This document shows positions 49,578 to 57,716 of a DNA stretch of 64,000 bases, one piece after another; position 1 is the first letter of the stretch, and each line of letters opens with the position of its first letter. The DNA is taken from NCBI RefSeq assembly GCF_023887685.1, contig NZ_JAMWMR010000015.1:94765-158764 (forward strand), read 5' to 3'. The notes beneath the pieces were generated by a model, which searched no databases, was not told the DNA's origin, and was given only the letters and a program-made list of their open reading frames with translations. The position numbers were made by a program, and so were the translations under genes. The stretch is from Streptomyces macrolidinus. GTDB lineage: Bacteria; Actinomycetota; Actinomycetes; Streptomycetales; Streptomycetaceae.

Positions 49578-50453
49578 TCAGCCTTCGCCGGTCTCGGCGT
49601 CGGCCCTGCCGGTCAGCAGATCCAGTACCCGGCGGGCGGTCGCCTCGTCGCGGGCCGCCGTGAACGGCAGGGCGTTGCCACCCGTGATACGGAACGGTTC
49701 ACCCGTCAGGGTGAGATGCACTCCGCCTGCCTCCTCGACCAGGAGGAGACCCGCCGCATGATCCCAGGCCGCCTCCCAGGAGAAGGCGAGGGCGTCCAGT
49801 CGGCCCTGGGCGATCTGCAGGTACTCCAGGCCTGCCGAGCCGCACGGGCGCGGGCGGACGCCCTGCGTCTGGAGGCCGAAGAGCGCGCGCTTCTGCTCGT
49901 CCGTCGTGTAGAGCGGGTGGGACGTGGCCACGTCGAGGTCGCGGCCCGGCTCCGGCGAGCCGGAGCGCAGACGCTCGCCGTCGAGGAACGCGCCCCCGCC
50001 CCGTATCGCCCAGGCGAGCTGGTCGTGGGCCGGCGCGTAGGTCCAGGAGGCGCGCACGACGCCGCCCTGGGCGAGCGCGACGAGGGTGCAGAAGCCGGGG
50101 TCGCCGTGAACGAACTGGCGGGTGCCGTCGACCGGGTCGACGATCCACACCGGGGCGTCGCCGTGCAGCGCTTCGTACGTCGCCGGGTTGAGGTGGACGG
50201 CTTCCTCGCCCACGACGACGGAACCGCGCAGCAGCTTGGGGAGCGCCTCGCTCAAGTACTCCTCGGCCTTGCGGTCGGCGTCCGTGACCAGGTCGTGCGG
50301 CCCGCTCTTCTCGTCCACCTCGTGCGCGGCGAGTCGGCGGAAGCGTGGCGTGATCTCGGCGGCGGCTGCGGCACGGATGGCTTCCTCGACGTCGGAGGTG
50401 CCGTGGGCGAGAAACTCGTCGATGGATTCGGGATCTTCGATCATGGCTCCCAT
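49578..50453 (-). CDS. Inositol-monophosphatase-family phosphatase
   Basis: About 291 residues of the Mg-dependent FIG superfamily. Metal-site motifs are present: VVVGEEAVHL (Glu), VWIVDPVDGTRQFVHGDPGF (D-P-x-D-G-T) and WEAAWDHAAGLLLVEEAGG (W-D-x-A-A-G). Members hydrolyse inositol-1-phosphate, histidinol-phosphate, fructose-1,6-bisphosphate or PAP; the stretch of histidinol-phosphatase type cannot be separated from the rest by eye. The ATG at 50451-50453 is taken; a GTG at 50468 has a better ribosome site (GGGGA), and an ATG at 50444 is also possible. It ends the metabolic part of the window before the CRISPR locus. Confidence 0.85.
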   Translation of the reverse strand: MGAMIEDPESIDEFLAHGTSDVEEAIRAAAAAEITPRFRRLAAHEVDEKSGPHDLVTDADRKAEEYLSEALPKLLRGSVVVGEEAVHLNPATYEALHGDAPVWIVDPVDGTRQFVHGDPGFCTLVALAQGGVVRASWTYAPAHDQLAWAIRGGGAFLDGERLRSGSPEPGRDLDVATSHPLYTTDEQKRALFGLQTQGVRPRPCGSAGLEYLQIAQGRLDALAFSWEAAWDHAAGLLLVEEAGGVHLTLTGEPFRITGGNALPFTAARDEATARRVLDLLTGRADAETGEG

Positions 50454-50562
50454 GAGAGCACGCGCCACTGACAATCCCCAGCGGGCCGGTGCACTCCAGG
50501 TGGAATCCGCGTGAATTCGGCGCTTCTGGGCTCGACGGCGCGGGCGGTGCTCGGGCCGTCGG

Positions 50563-52786
50563 GGCTCACCTCCGCTCGCGCAGAGAGGACACCTCTACCG
50601 ACGCCAAGCGCGCCCTGCCGGACGGCTCACCTCCGCTCGCACGGAGAAGACCTCTGTCCGGGTGTGCGGGGGTTTGGGGTGAACGGCTCACCTCCGCTCG
50701 CGCGGAGAAGACTTCTCCTCGGCGAGTGGCAACGTCCAGCTCGCCGGCTCACCTCCGCTCGCGCGGAGAAGACATCGACTACCGCAAGACCGCCGAACTG
50801 CCGATCGGCTCACCTCCGCTCGCGCGGAGAAGACGGACGCCGTCACGAACGTCGGCCTGGCTGACGTGGCTCACCTCCACTCGCGCGGAGAAGACGTCTA
50901 CGCCGCGAACGGCCCGAGCCCGCTGGACGGCTCACCTCCGCTCGCGCGGAGAAGACGACCCCGATCTCGTCCACAAGGCGCGAACCCACGGCTCACCTCC
51001 GCTCGCGCGGAGAAGACTCCACCAGGACGAGTTGTGCGCCCATGTACGCCGGCTCACCTCCGCTCGCGCGGAGAAGACCCTCGCCCCCAGCGCCCCGCGT
51101 CCACCAACCCCGGCTCACCTCCGCTCGCGCGGAGAAGACGCACCAGCAGAAAGGGCCTGTGCGTGGAGGTGCGGCTCACCTCCGCTCGCGCGGAGAAGAC
51201 GTGGCCTCTCATCTACCGGCATTACATGGGCGCGGCTCACCTCCGCTCGCGCGGAGAAGACACGGTGACGGAGACCGTGGCCCCTTCGGTGTCCGGCTCA
51301 CCTCCGCTCGCGCGGAGAAGACACCGGCTCCAGGTCGTTGAGCCTCCACCCCGCCGGCTCACCTCCGCTCGCGCGGAGAAGACGGCTGCTGCGGAGGTCA
51401 TCGAGCGCCGGATGTCGGCTCACCTCCGCTCGCGCGGAGAAGACCAGACCACCGAAACCGGCATCCTGGCCGAGAACGGCTCACCTCCGCTCGCGCGGAG
51501 AAGACGCTGCCCTGGCGGACGCCGTGTTCACCGCTGGCGGCTCACCTCCGCTCGCGCGGAGAAGACCATGTCGTAAGGCATCGCGCTCTCCCGATTCTCG
51601 GCTCACCTCCGCTCGCGCGGAGAAGACGGGGTGGGCGTACTTCTCCAGGATGTCGATGGCGGCTCACCTCCGCTCGCGCGGAGAAGACTCAATCTGATCC
51701 CGCTGAACCCGACGCCCGGCTGGCTCACCTCCGCTCGCGCGGAGAAGACGTTGGCGTCCTTGCCCTCGGCGGCCTGTACCGCGGCTCACCTCCGCTCGCG
51801 CGGAGAAGACTCCTCCGCGGCGAGTTCACCGGCGACCTCGAGCGGCTCACCTCCGCTCGCGCGGAGAAGACTCGCGCAAGTCCCGCGCCAACATGATCAA
51901 GGTCGGCTCACCTCCGCTCGCGCGGAGAAGACCGGCTCCTGGTCCTGGGGGGCCGGGGTGGTCACGGCTCACCTCCGCTCGCGCGGAGAAGACCGGCTCC
52001 TGGTCCTGGGGGGCCGGGGTGGTCACGGCTCACCTCCGCTCGCGCGGAGAAGACGCGATCCGCGCTACTCGACCAACCTGCGGACGCGGCTCACCTCCGC
52101 TCGCGCGGAGAAGACGACAGGGTGCGGCGGGTGACGCCGGTGAGCTGCGGCTCACCTCCGCTCGCGCGGAGAAGACGCCGGACAGGCGGCCGACCCTGGC
52201 CAGGTGGGCGGCTCACCTCCGCTCGCGCGGAGAAGACCGGTTGCGCTTCGGGAACTGCCGGTACGGGAGCGGCTCACCTCCGCTCGCGCGGAGAAGACTC
52301 CGGGAGGTGCCGCGCGGTCAGCCCCTGTGTCGGCTCACCTCCGCTCGCGCGGAGAAGACGTCGTGAGATCGATTCGTTACCTGCGGTGATGCGGCTCACC
52401 TCCGCTCGCGCGGAGAAGACAGTTGGGCTCGGGCGGCTTCGATGCCGTAGGACGGCTCACCTCCGCTCGCGCGGAGAAGACAGTCGATCCACTCGATCAC
52501 GCCGACTTCGTGGCGGCTCACCTCCGCTCGCGCGGAGAAGACTCTGTACGACTTCCTCGTGCCCGAGGGGCGCACGGCTCACCTCCGCTCGCGCGGAGAA
52601 GACCATCTGCTCCGACTCCCTCCTGGTCTCTGTGGCGGCTCACCTCCGCTCGCGCGGAGAAGACTGGCTGGTGGTCATGGTGAAGTCTGTTCTGGTCGGC
52701 TCACCTCCGCTCGCGCGGAGAAGACTCCAGGCGCTTCTCGAACGCCTTCTCGTAGTTCGGCTCACCTCCGCTCGCGCGGAGAAGAC
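50563..52786 (-). CRISPR. CRISPR array 1 (type I-E), 37 repeats
   Basis: Thirty-seven copies of a 28-29 bp repeat at an exact 61-bp period (first at 50563, last at 52759), giving 36 spacers of 32-33 bp. On the minus strand the repeat starts GTCTTCTCCGCGCGAGCGGA and ends GGTGAGCCG; it folds as a 6-bp stem CTCCGC/GCGGAG with the loop GCGA, followed by an 8-base handle, GTGAGCCG. Orientation is therefore minus: the leader lies at the cas2 end and the decayed repeats are at the far end (50563 has two substitutions, 50624 has one, 50868 has one). Two adjacent spacers (51933-51965 and 51994-52026) are identical. All protein-like frames inside it are repeats read through and are not genes. Confidence 0.98.
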
Positions 52787-52830
52787 CCTTTCTGGCCTGC
52801 ACCGTTAGGGTCGGTTTGCCGGTTCTTTGC
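52787..52830 (-). promoter_or_regulatory. Leader end of CRISPR array 1, overlapping the end of cas2
   Basis: Read on the minus strand, the 16 bases abutting the first repeat (GTGCAGGCCAGAAAGG) match the corresponding 16 bases of array 2 at 14 positions. A further 28 bases upstream match at 16 positions. The cas2 stop codon (52805-52807) lies within this conserved block, so the leader runs into the cas2 coding sequence. Leader-end motifs of this kind mark where Cas1-Cas2 integrates new spacers. Confidence 0.65.
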
Positions 52831-53116
52831 GATCTCTCGTGAAGGATACGAGCGTTAGCCCGTCGAAGTCGACCGGTGTTCGGCGTTGGGCGCCGGCGGT
52901 GCGTAGTTCAAAGCCCTGCTCGTTGTTGCTGGGGTAGGCCAGTACGGCGGTGCCGCCCGCGGCGCAGGCGGTGACGGATTCCCAGAGTTCGTCGCGGACT
53001 CGGGCCGAGACCGTGCCGATGTACAACTCGGGTGTGACTTCCAGAAGCCAGCGGGTGAGGGCGCCGCGCAGGTGGTCGGGGACAGCGGAGGCGGACAGGA
53101 TGATCATCGAGGTCAT
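52805..53116 (-). CDS. cas2: CRISPR-associated protein Cas2 (type I-E)
   Basis: A 103-residue Cas2e, the small ferredoxin-fold subunit that dimerises between two Cas1 dimers to form the spacer-integration complex. It has MIILSASAVPDHLRGALTRW at the N-terminus (type I-E Cas2 pattern), then LYIGTVSARVRDELWESV and GFELRTAGAQRRTPVDFDGL near the end. GGAGG lies seven bases before the ATG at 53114-53116. It is the last gene of the cas operon; its final codons are shared with the leader of array 1, only 18 bp from the first repeat. Confidence 0.95.
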   Translation of the reverse strand: MTSMIILSASAVPDHLRGALTRWLLEVTPELYIGTVSARVRDELWESVTACAAGGTAVLAYPSNNEQGFELRTAGAQRRTPVDFDGLTLVSFTRDRKEPANRP

Positions 53117-53144
53117 GGCGGCTGGACCTCCGGGCGGTGAACGG

Positions 53145-54119
53145 TCATGGCCCGACTCCGTGGTTGGCTCCTCCGGGGAGGGATCCGGCTACTGGGTCCC
53201 AGAGGTCGACCAGTTGCTCCTCGGGGTCGGGGGCTTCTCCGGTGCCGTCGGGGTCGAGGAGTTCCTGGATGTCGTGGACGATTCGCGGTAGGAGACGGAA
53301 CAGGCGTAGTCCGTCGCGGAAGGAGCGGCGGGCCTCTGCTTCGGGGTTGGTGGAGGCGTGGAGGGAGAAGGCCAGGGGGATGGTGAGTTGGGCTTTGTAG
53401 AGGTCGGCGATGTCGTAGACGAGGGCTTGCTGGTTGCCGCTGTGGACGAAGCCGAGTGCGGGAGAGCAGCCGAGGGCGAGGATGGCGGCGTGGACGATGC
53501 CGTACAGGCAGGTGTTGGCTGAGGACAACGCGAGGTTGACCGGGTCCTGCTCGTGCCATTGTGCGGGGTCGTAGGCGCGTCGGAAGCGGCCGATCTTGTA
53601 CTGCTGGGCGAGGATCCGGTATTGGGCTTTGACGCGTTGGCCTTCCATGCCGCGTAGTTGCTCCAGCGTGGTGCCGGGCGGGACGGTACCGGCGCCGAAG
53701 CGTTTTTCGTACATGGCGGTGGCCACCGCAAGGCGGAGGCTGTCGTTGGCCCAGGAGCGGGCTTGACGCTCGAGCCAAGTGGTACTCAGGGAGTCCGGCT
53801 GGGCTCCGGCGTAGCAGCGGACGCCGCCGGAGCCGGTGACGAGAACCGTGGTGCCGTGCCGGGCAAGGGTGGCCAGGGCTCGTGCCGTGATGGAGGTTCC
53901 GGGGCCGAGAAGGACACAACTGAGCGCGGCGGTGGGCAAGTACACCGTTTCCCTGCCGCGTCGTTCGCTGGTCACCTCGGCGCAGACTCCGGTGTCGTCC
54001 TGGAGGACTCGAACGACGTCCAGGTAGAGGAAGGACAGGGAGTCGGCGATGCGGGGCAGCATGGCGACGGTGGGGGCTGCGAGTCTTCGGCGCGCTGTGG
54101 TGGCGGGTGGAGCGTTCAT
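53145..54119 (-). CDS. cas1: CRISPR-associated endonuclease Cas1 (type I-E)
   Basis: A 324-residue integrase of the adaptation module, which inserts new spacers at the leader end. An N-terminal beta domain is followed by the helical catalytic domain. The metal-binding triad is visible with spacing equal to E. coli Cas1: Glu159 (LRGMEGQRVKAQY), His226 (LGFVHSGNQQALV) and Asp239 (YDIADLYKAQLTIP). The ATG at 54117-54119 overlaps the cas6e stop as ATGA. With cas2, 28 bp downstream, it forms a complete adaptation pair. Confidence 0.97.
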   Translation of the reverse strand: MNAPPATTARRRLAAPTVAMLPRIADSLSFLYLDVVRVLQDDTGVCAEVTSERRGRETVYLPTAALSCVLLGPGTSITARALATLARHGTTVLVTGSGGVRCYAGAQPDSLSTTWLERQARSWANDSLRLAVATAMYEKRFGAGTVPPGTTLEQLRGMEGQRVKAQYRILAQQYKIGRFRRAYDPAQWHEQDPVNLALSSANTCLYGIVHAAILALGCSPALGFVHSGNQQALVYDIADLYKAQLTIPLAFSLHASTNPEAEARRSFRDGLRLFRLLPRIVHDIQELLDPDGTGEAPDPEEQLVDLWDPVAGSLPGGANHGVGP

Positions 54120-54787
54120 GCCGTTCCGCCGCGGGAGGGGGCGATGGTCAGCAGCCCGCAGCCGTAGGCCTTGCCTCGCCCGATACCTTCGGTGATCTTT
54201 GTGCGGAGCAGGTCGGGGTCGATGATGACGGCGGTGCCGTCGAAGCGTGTACGGGCGTGGCGGACACGCTGCTGGTCGCCGCTGCCACGATGGCCGCGGA
54301 CGCCGGCGGCGCTGTCCAGTGGCTGAGCGTTGAGGGTGAGGACTTTCAGTCCGGCGGTGTCCGCTTGCCGTAGCCACCACTCGTCGGCGTGGGCGCCGTG
54401 GAGCGGGACGACGGCAGGGAGGTTGTACAGCGCACGGGTGGTGGCGCCGGGCTTGCGTACGGGGCTGGCGGTGCAGCGGAAGTTGATGTGTGCTCCGGAG
54501 CGCAACGCGGCCAGCAGAGGGGTGAGTTCGCGGGTGGCGGCTCGGCCGTAGTTCTTGGGCAGGCGGCTGAGGTCGGGCTGGTGGCGGGACTGCAGGAGAA
54601 CGTAGGAGCCGGTGGGGGCGTCGTCGATACGGTGGAGGACACCGAGGGCGGCGCGCGGGTCGGGCCCGGCATTGTCGGGGAAGAGGGCCATCAGCCGCCG
54701 ATGGAGTGCGACGGTGTCCCCGAGGTCGCGGCGCGCGTCGTGGGAGGCGGGGCTCGGGACGATGCGGGTCAGCCAGAGGGTGCTCAT
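54116..54787 (-). CDS. cas6e: CRISPR pre-crRNA endoribonuclease Cas6e
   Basis: A 223-residue member of the Cas6e/CasE/Cse3 family with two ferredoxin-like domains. It cuts each repeat just after the hairpin, leaving the 8-base 5' handle, and stays bound as a Cascade subunit. Visible: LWLTRIVPSPASHDARRDL and LHRRLMALFPD at the N-terminus, YVLLQSRHQPDLSRLP, and the family glycine-rich loop ITEGIGRGKAYGCGLLTIAP near the C-terminus. His20-region residues (SHDARRD) could supply the catalytic histidine. It is coupled on both sides by ATGA overlaps with cas5e and cas1. Confidence 0.95.
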   Translation of the reverse strand: MSTLWLTRIVPSPASHDARRDLGDTVALHRRLMALFPDNAGPDPRAALGVLHRIDDAPTGSYVLLQSRHQPDLSRLPKNYGRAATRELTPLLAALRSGAHINFRCTASPVRKPGATTRALYNLPAVVPLHGAHADEWWLRQADTAGLKVLTLNAQPLDSAAGVRGHRGSGDQQRVRHARTRFDGTAVIIDPDLLRTKITEGIGRGKAYGCGLLTIAPSRGGTA

Positions 54788-55668
54788 CGGTGGCTCCCTT
54801 CCCTGGTGTTGGTGGGCCGGACCTTGTTGAGGTAGGTGGCCAGGCTTGTGAGGTAGTCGGTGCCGAGTCCGCCCCACTGGGTGGGGGGCGGGGTGAAGGT
54901 GCGCCGGTACAGGGGCCTTGTCTGGTGTGTGCGTCGGCGCGGGTGGAAGGTGGTGGGCTGGTCGTTGATGCGTCCGGTCGGGTGGGCCGCGTCGGCTGGG
55001 TCGGAGGCGTCGGTGGAGGTGGGCAAGGGGAGCTGGTCGAGCGGTTGGCCGGCGAGGACCTCCACTGCGCGGATGGCGCTGCCGGAGCGTGGGGCGGTGG
55101 CGGCGATGGGCAGGTGCACCAGGTGGTGGAGGGCATTGTCGAGGGTGCCCAGCAGCAGGGGGCCGGTCGGTGGGCAGGCGCGTCGGCCAAGGTAGAGCGG
55201 CCAGCGCGGAGCGTTCAGTGCGCCGGCGTACTCCTGGAGGAGGTCGGCCTGTGCTGGGGTGTCCGGCGGGGACGTGATGGCCACGGTGAACGCGGCGTCG
55301 GCGAGGTAGTAGCGGTGGGACAGCAAGGTAGTGGCCTTCCCGGAGCGCTTCTTGCCCTCGGCCGTGGTCACTGTCTCGGAGGGGGGCAGGCCACCACCGA
55401 CCGTGTGCAGGTCTCGTAGGAGAACGCCGGGGCGGTCCACGCGGACGGCGATCCGCAGGTGGGCGAGGTCGTCGATCGGCTCGCCCCGGCAGCGGCCCAC
55501 TGCCGCTGCGAGGAGGCCGATGATGCCGGAGCGGGTCGGGAACGCGGCGGTGTCGCGCTGGTTGAAGTGGCTGTGCCGACCCCATGACTGCAGCGGACCG
55601 CTCAGATGAAGCAGCAGGCCCGGTTCCGGCGGGGCGGTTGCGGCGGGCTCGGTGGTCGGGGTGCTCAC
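54784..55668 (-). CDS. cas5e: Cascade subunit Cas5e
   Basis: A 294-residue Cas5/CasD protein that caps the 5' handle of the crRNA in Cascade. It has the family opening LLLHLSGPLQSWGRHSHFNQ then RDTAAFPTRSGIIGLLAAAV, and later ALNAPRWPLYLGRRACPPTG. The C-terminal 90 residues are Pro/Thr/Arg-rich and longer than in E. coli CasD. A GTG at 55666-55668 overlaps the cas7e stop codon (GTGA), and its stop overlaps the cas6e start. Its position in the operon is standard. Confidence 0.95.
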   Translation of the reverse strand: MSTPTTEPAATAPPEPGLLLHLSGPLQSWGRHSHFNQRDTAAFPTRSGIIGLLAAAVGRCRGEPIDDLAHLRIAVRVDRPGVLLRDLHTVGGGLPPSETVTTAEGKKRSGKATTLLSHRYYLADAAFTVAITSPPDTPAQADLLQEYAGALNAPRWPLYLGRRACPPTGPLLLGTLDNALHHLVHLPIAATAPRSGSAIRAVEVLAGQPLDQLPLPTSTDASDPADAAHPTGRINDQPTTFHPRRRTHQTRPLYRRTFTPPPTQWGGLGTDYLTSLATYLNKVRPTNTREGSHR

Positions 55669-56846
55669 GCGGCGGCTCCGGAGCCGCCGGGGGCGAACGC
55701 GGTCTCGAGGGCCGCGGTGATCAGGCCGTTGAGGGAGGCGTGACGGTGTCCGAGGCCGTCGTGGTCCTTGGCGTCCAGACCGGTCCAGCCGGCGTGGAGG
55801 ATGCCCTCGTTGCCCATGAACGTGTTCACGGCATCGGCGTATTCGGCGAGGGTGCCGCGGGAGGCGGCGGCGTATCCGCCGTCGGGGGCCGTCTGGACGG
55901 GCTTTTCGAAGGCCGCCGCCAGGGAGAGCGGCCGGTCGGCGCGGACGGTGAGGTGGATGAGGTCCGGCGGCGTGTGGGGGGCGGTGGAGTTCTTCTTCGC
56001 CTGCGGGAGGGACTTGATGAAGGAGTGCAGGAAGGCTTCGGTCAACTCCCGTGTGGCTGCGGCGTCGCCGCCGAGGTTGGCGGTGAGTTCTTCGAGGTCG
56101 ATGGTGGTGTAGCGGTAGAAGGTGCCGGCGCTGAACTCGGCGTGGCCCATGTGGCCGCTGCCGGAGGAGTCGTTCCATTCGTCGGTGACGTCGTCGACGG
56201 CGGAGAAGTAGTCGATCTCGATGTCGGTGGGGTGGGTGGTCATGGCGTGGGCGACCTGGACCGCGCCGTCGACGCCCGCGTCGTCGACCTCGGCGAGCAT
56301 CCGGCCGAAGAGGTTGATCACGCCGTTGCGGGTTCGAAAGATGGCGGTCACCCGGTCCTTGGGCAGGACGCTCTTGTCACTGGACTTCTTGATGTCCTTG
56401 GCCTTCTCCAGCTCCGCCCGGTGCTCTGCGGCCAGGTCGGCGAGCTCGGTGACGGCGGTCTGCGGCACGTACACCAGCGCATTGCCGATGACCTTGTTGA
56501 CCTGGACCTGCTTGTCCTTCTCCTCGAGTTCGAACTTGATGCCGCTCGCGGCGGCGAGATGCGCGCCGGCCCGCGCGGCCAAGTCCTCTGGCCAGCCCCG
56601 CTCTTCGGCCAGCAGGCGGGCGACGCGCTCGCCGATCCGGCGCGTGCGCAGCGCCATCTGCCCGATGCGCTTTTGGAACTCGGTCCGCACGGCCCGCTTC
56701 CAGCACTGGCTCGAGACCCGGGTACGCAGAACGCCCCCGTACTGGACGGTTTTGACCGAATTGGTGTCGTCCCGGTTGAGGTTGGCGAAGGGCACGGTCT
56801 GCAGGACGTGGACGCAGATGAAACGGGCGGGGGGCTTGGCCGTCAT
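55665..56846 (-). CDS. cas7e: Cascade backbone subunit Cas7e
   Basis: A 393-residue Cas7/CasC/Cse4 protein, six copies of which form the crRNA-holding backbone and flip out every sixth base of the guide. Visible: FICVHVLQTVPFANLNRDDT, QYGGVLRTRVSSQCWKRAV, ARVSSQ-type glycine-rich contacts, FGRMLAEVDDAGVDGAVQVA, HAMTTHPTDIEIDYFSAVDD and SGHMGHAEFSAGTFYRYTTI. ATG 56846 with GGAGATC upstream. It is 73 bp downstream of cse2 and overlaps cas5e by 4 bp. Confidence 0.97.
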   Translation of the reverse strand: MTAKPPARFICVHVLQTVPFANLNRDDTNSVKTVQYGGVLRTRVSSQCWKRAVRTEFQKRIGQMALRTRRIGERVARLLAEERGWPEDLAARAGAHLAAASGIKFELEEKDKQVQVNKVIGNALVYVPQTAVTELADLAAEHRAELEKAKDIKKSSDKSVLPKDRVTAIFRTRNGVINLFGRMLAEVDDAGVDGAVQVAHAMTTHPTDIEIDYFSAVDDVTDEWNDSSGSGHMGHAEFSAGTFYRYTTIDLEELTANLGGDAAATRELTEAFLHSFIKSLPQAKKNSTAPHTPPDLIHLTVRADRPLSLAAAFEKPVQTAPDGGYAAASRGTLAEYADAVNTFMGNEGILHAGWTGLDAKDHDGLGHRHASLNGLITAALETAFAPGGSGAAA

Positions 56847-56919
56847 GGAGATCTCCTTGCTGAACGAACTGGCAGGTGTGGGTGGTGAAGTGGGGTGCCT
56901 GTGGTGTGGGGCGGGCGGA

Positions 56920-57678
56920 TCAGTCGTCGGTGGCTCCCGTCGGCTGGGCGACCTCGTCGCTGTCGCGCTTGTCCGCTTCGTTGCGGGCGTCTTCCTGGCA
57001 GTGGCGGTAGAAGTCCTGCAGCCAGCGGCGTGTGACGCGTCCGGAATGCCGTCGCCAGTCGACGAGGTCCTGCAGAAGTCGCGCCCAGTCCACGGGCACG
57101 TCCAGAGACCGCAGGTAGCGGACGGACGCAGGCAGGTGCCGGTGCAGGCCCGTGACGCCCTGCTTGCAGAGGATGTTCAGGCGGCTCTCCGCCGCGCCAC
57201 GCCGCATCTGGCGGTCCCGGCCGGGACTGTTGATGACGGCCAGGGCGAACGCGACTCCGAGGCTCGTACCGTAATCCCGCCCGCCGTCATCGCTCTCCTC
57301 CGCAGACGTCGCCGCCGTTGCGGGTGGCACCTCGGCGCTGGGCTCGGCGGCTTCGTCGTCGGCGGAGTCGACCGTGTCGTCCGCGATGGCGCCCTGCCTG
57401 CGGGCCTGCTCGGCGATCATGGCCGCGATGGCGTAATACGCCCTCTGCATGTCGTCGCTGACGTCCGTCGGGACGAGGTGAGCGATGACCCGGTGCATAC
57501 GCGGCACAGCGTCGAGGTCCTTGCGTACACCGGAGCGTAGAGCGGCGCGGGCGCCCGGCTCACGCTCGCACATGTGCAGGACCGCGTCGGTGAACTTCCG
57601 GTAACCGGTCAGTCGGGGCGTACCCACGGAGCGTTGGGAGGGAACGGAGGTGCGGGGAGGGCGTGAAACAGTGGTCAC
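56920..57678 (-). CDS. cse2: Cascade small subunit Cse2 (CasB/Cas11)
   Basis: A 252-residue Cse2, the helical small subunit that forms a dimer along the belly of Cascade and stabilises the R-loop. Helical blocks are RKFTDAVLHMCEREPGARAA, LRSGVRKDLDAVPRMHRVIA and MRRGAAESRLNILCKQGVTG followed by HLPASVRYLRSL. An acidic low-complexity insert (about residues 96-137, DDTVDSADDEAAEPSAEVPP) makes it longer than the usual 160-200 residues. It starts at GTG 57676-57678 with AAGGAG eight bases away, 38 bp after cas8e. Confidence 0.92.
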   Translation of the reverse strand: MTTVSRPPRTSVPSQRSVGTPRLTGYRKFTDAVLHMCEREPGARAALRSGVRKDLDAVPRMHRVIAHLVPTDVSDDMQRAYYAIAAMIAEQARRQGAIADDTVDSADDEAAEPSAEVPPATAATSAEESDDGGRDYGTSLGVAFALAVINSPGRDRQMRRGAAESRLNILCKQGVTGLHRHLPASVRYLRSLDVPVDWARLLQDLVDWRRHSGRVTRRWLQDFYRHCQEDARNEADKRDSDEVAQPTGATDD

Positions 57679-57716
57679 TGGTGAATCTCCTTCGCTGTCG
57701 TACGGCTCGGGCGACG

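Noticed and set aside
50511..52858. Chains of overlapping frames reading peptides such as GSPPLARRR, LTSARAEKT and AHLRSRGED
   Set aside because: These are the CRISPR repeats of array 1 translated in the three plus-strand frames; the 61-bp period makes each frame recur. They are not proteins.
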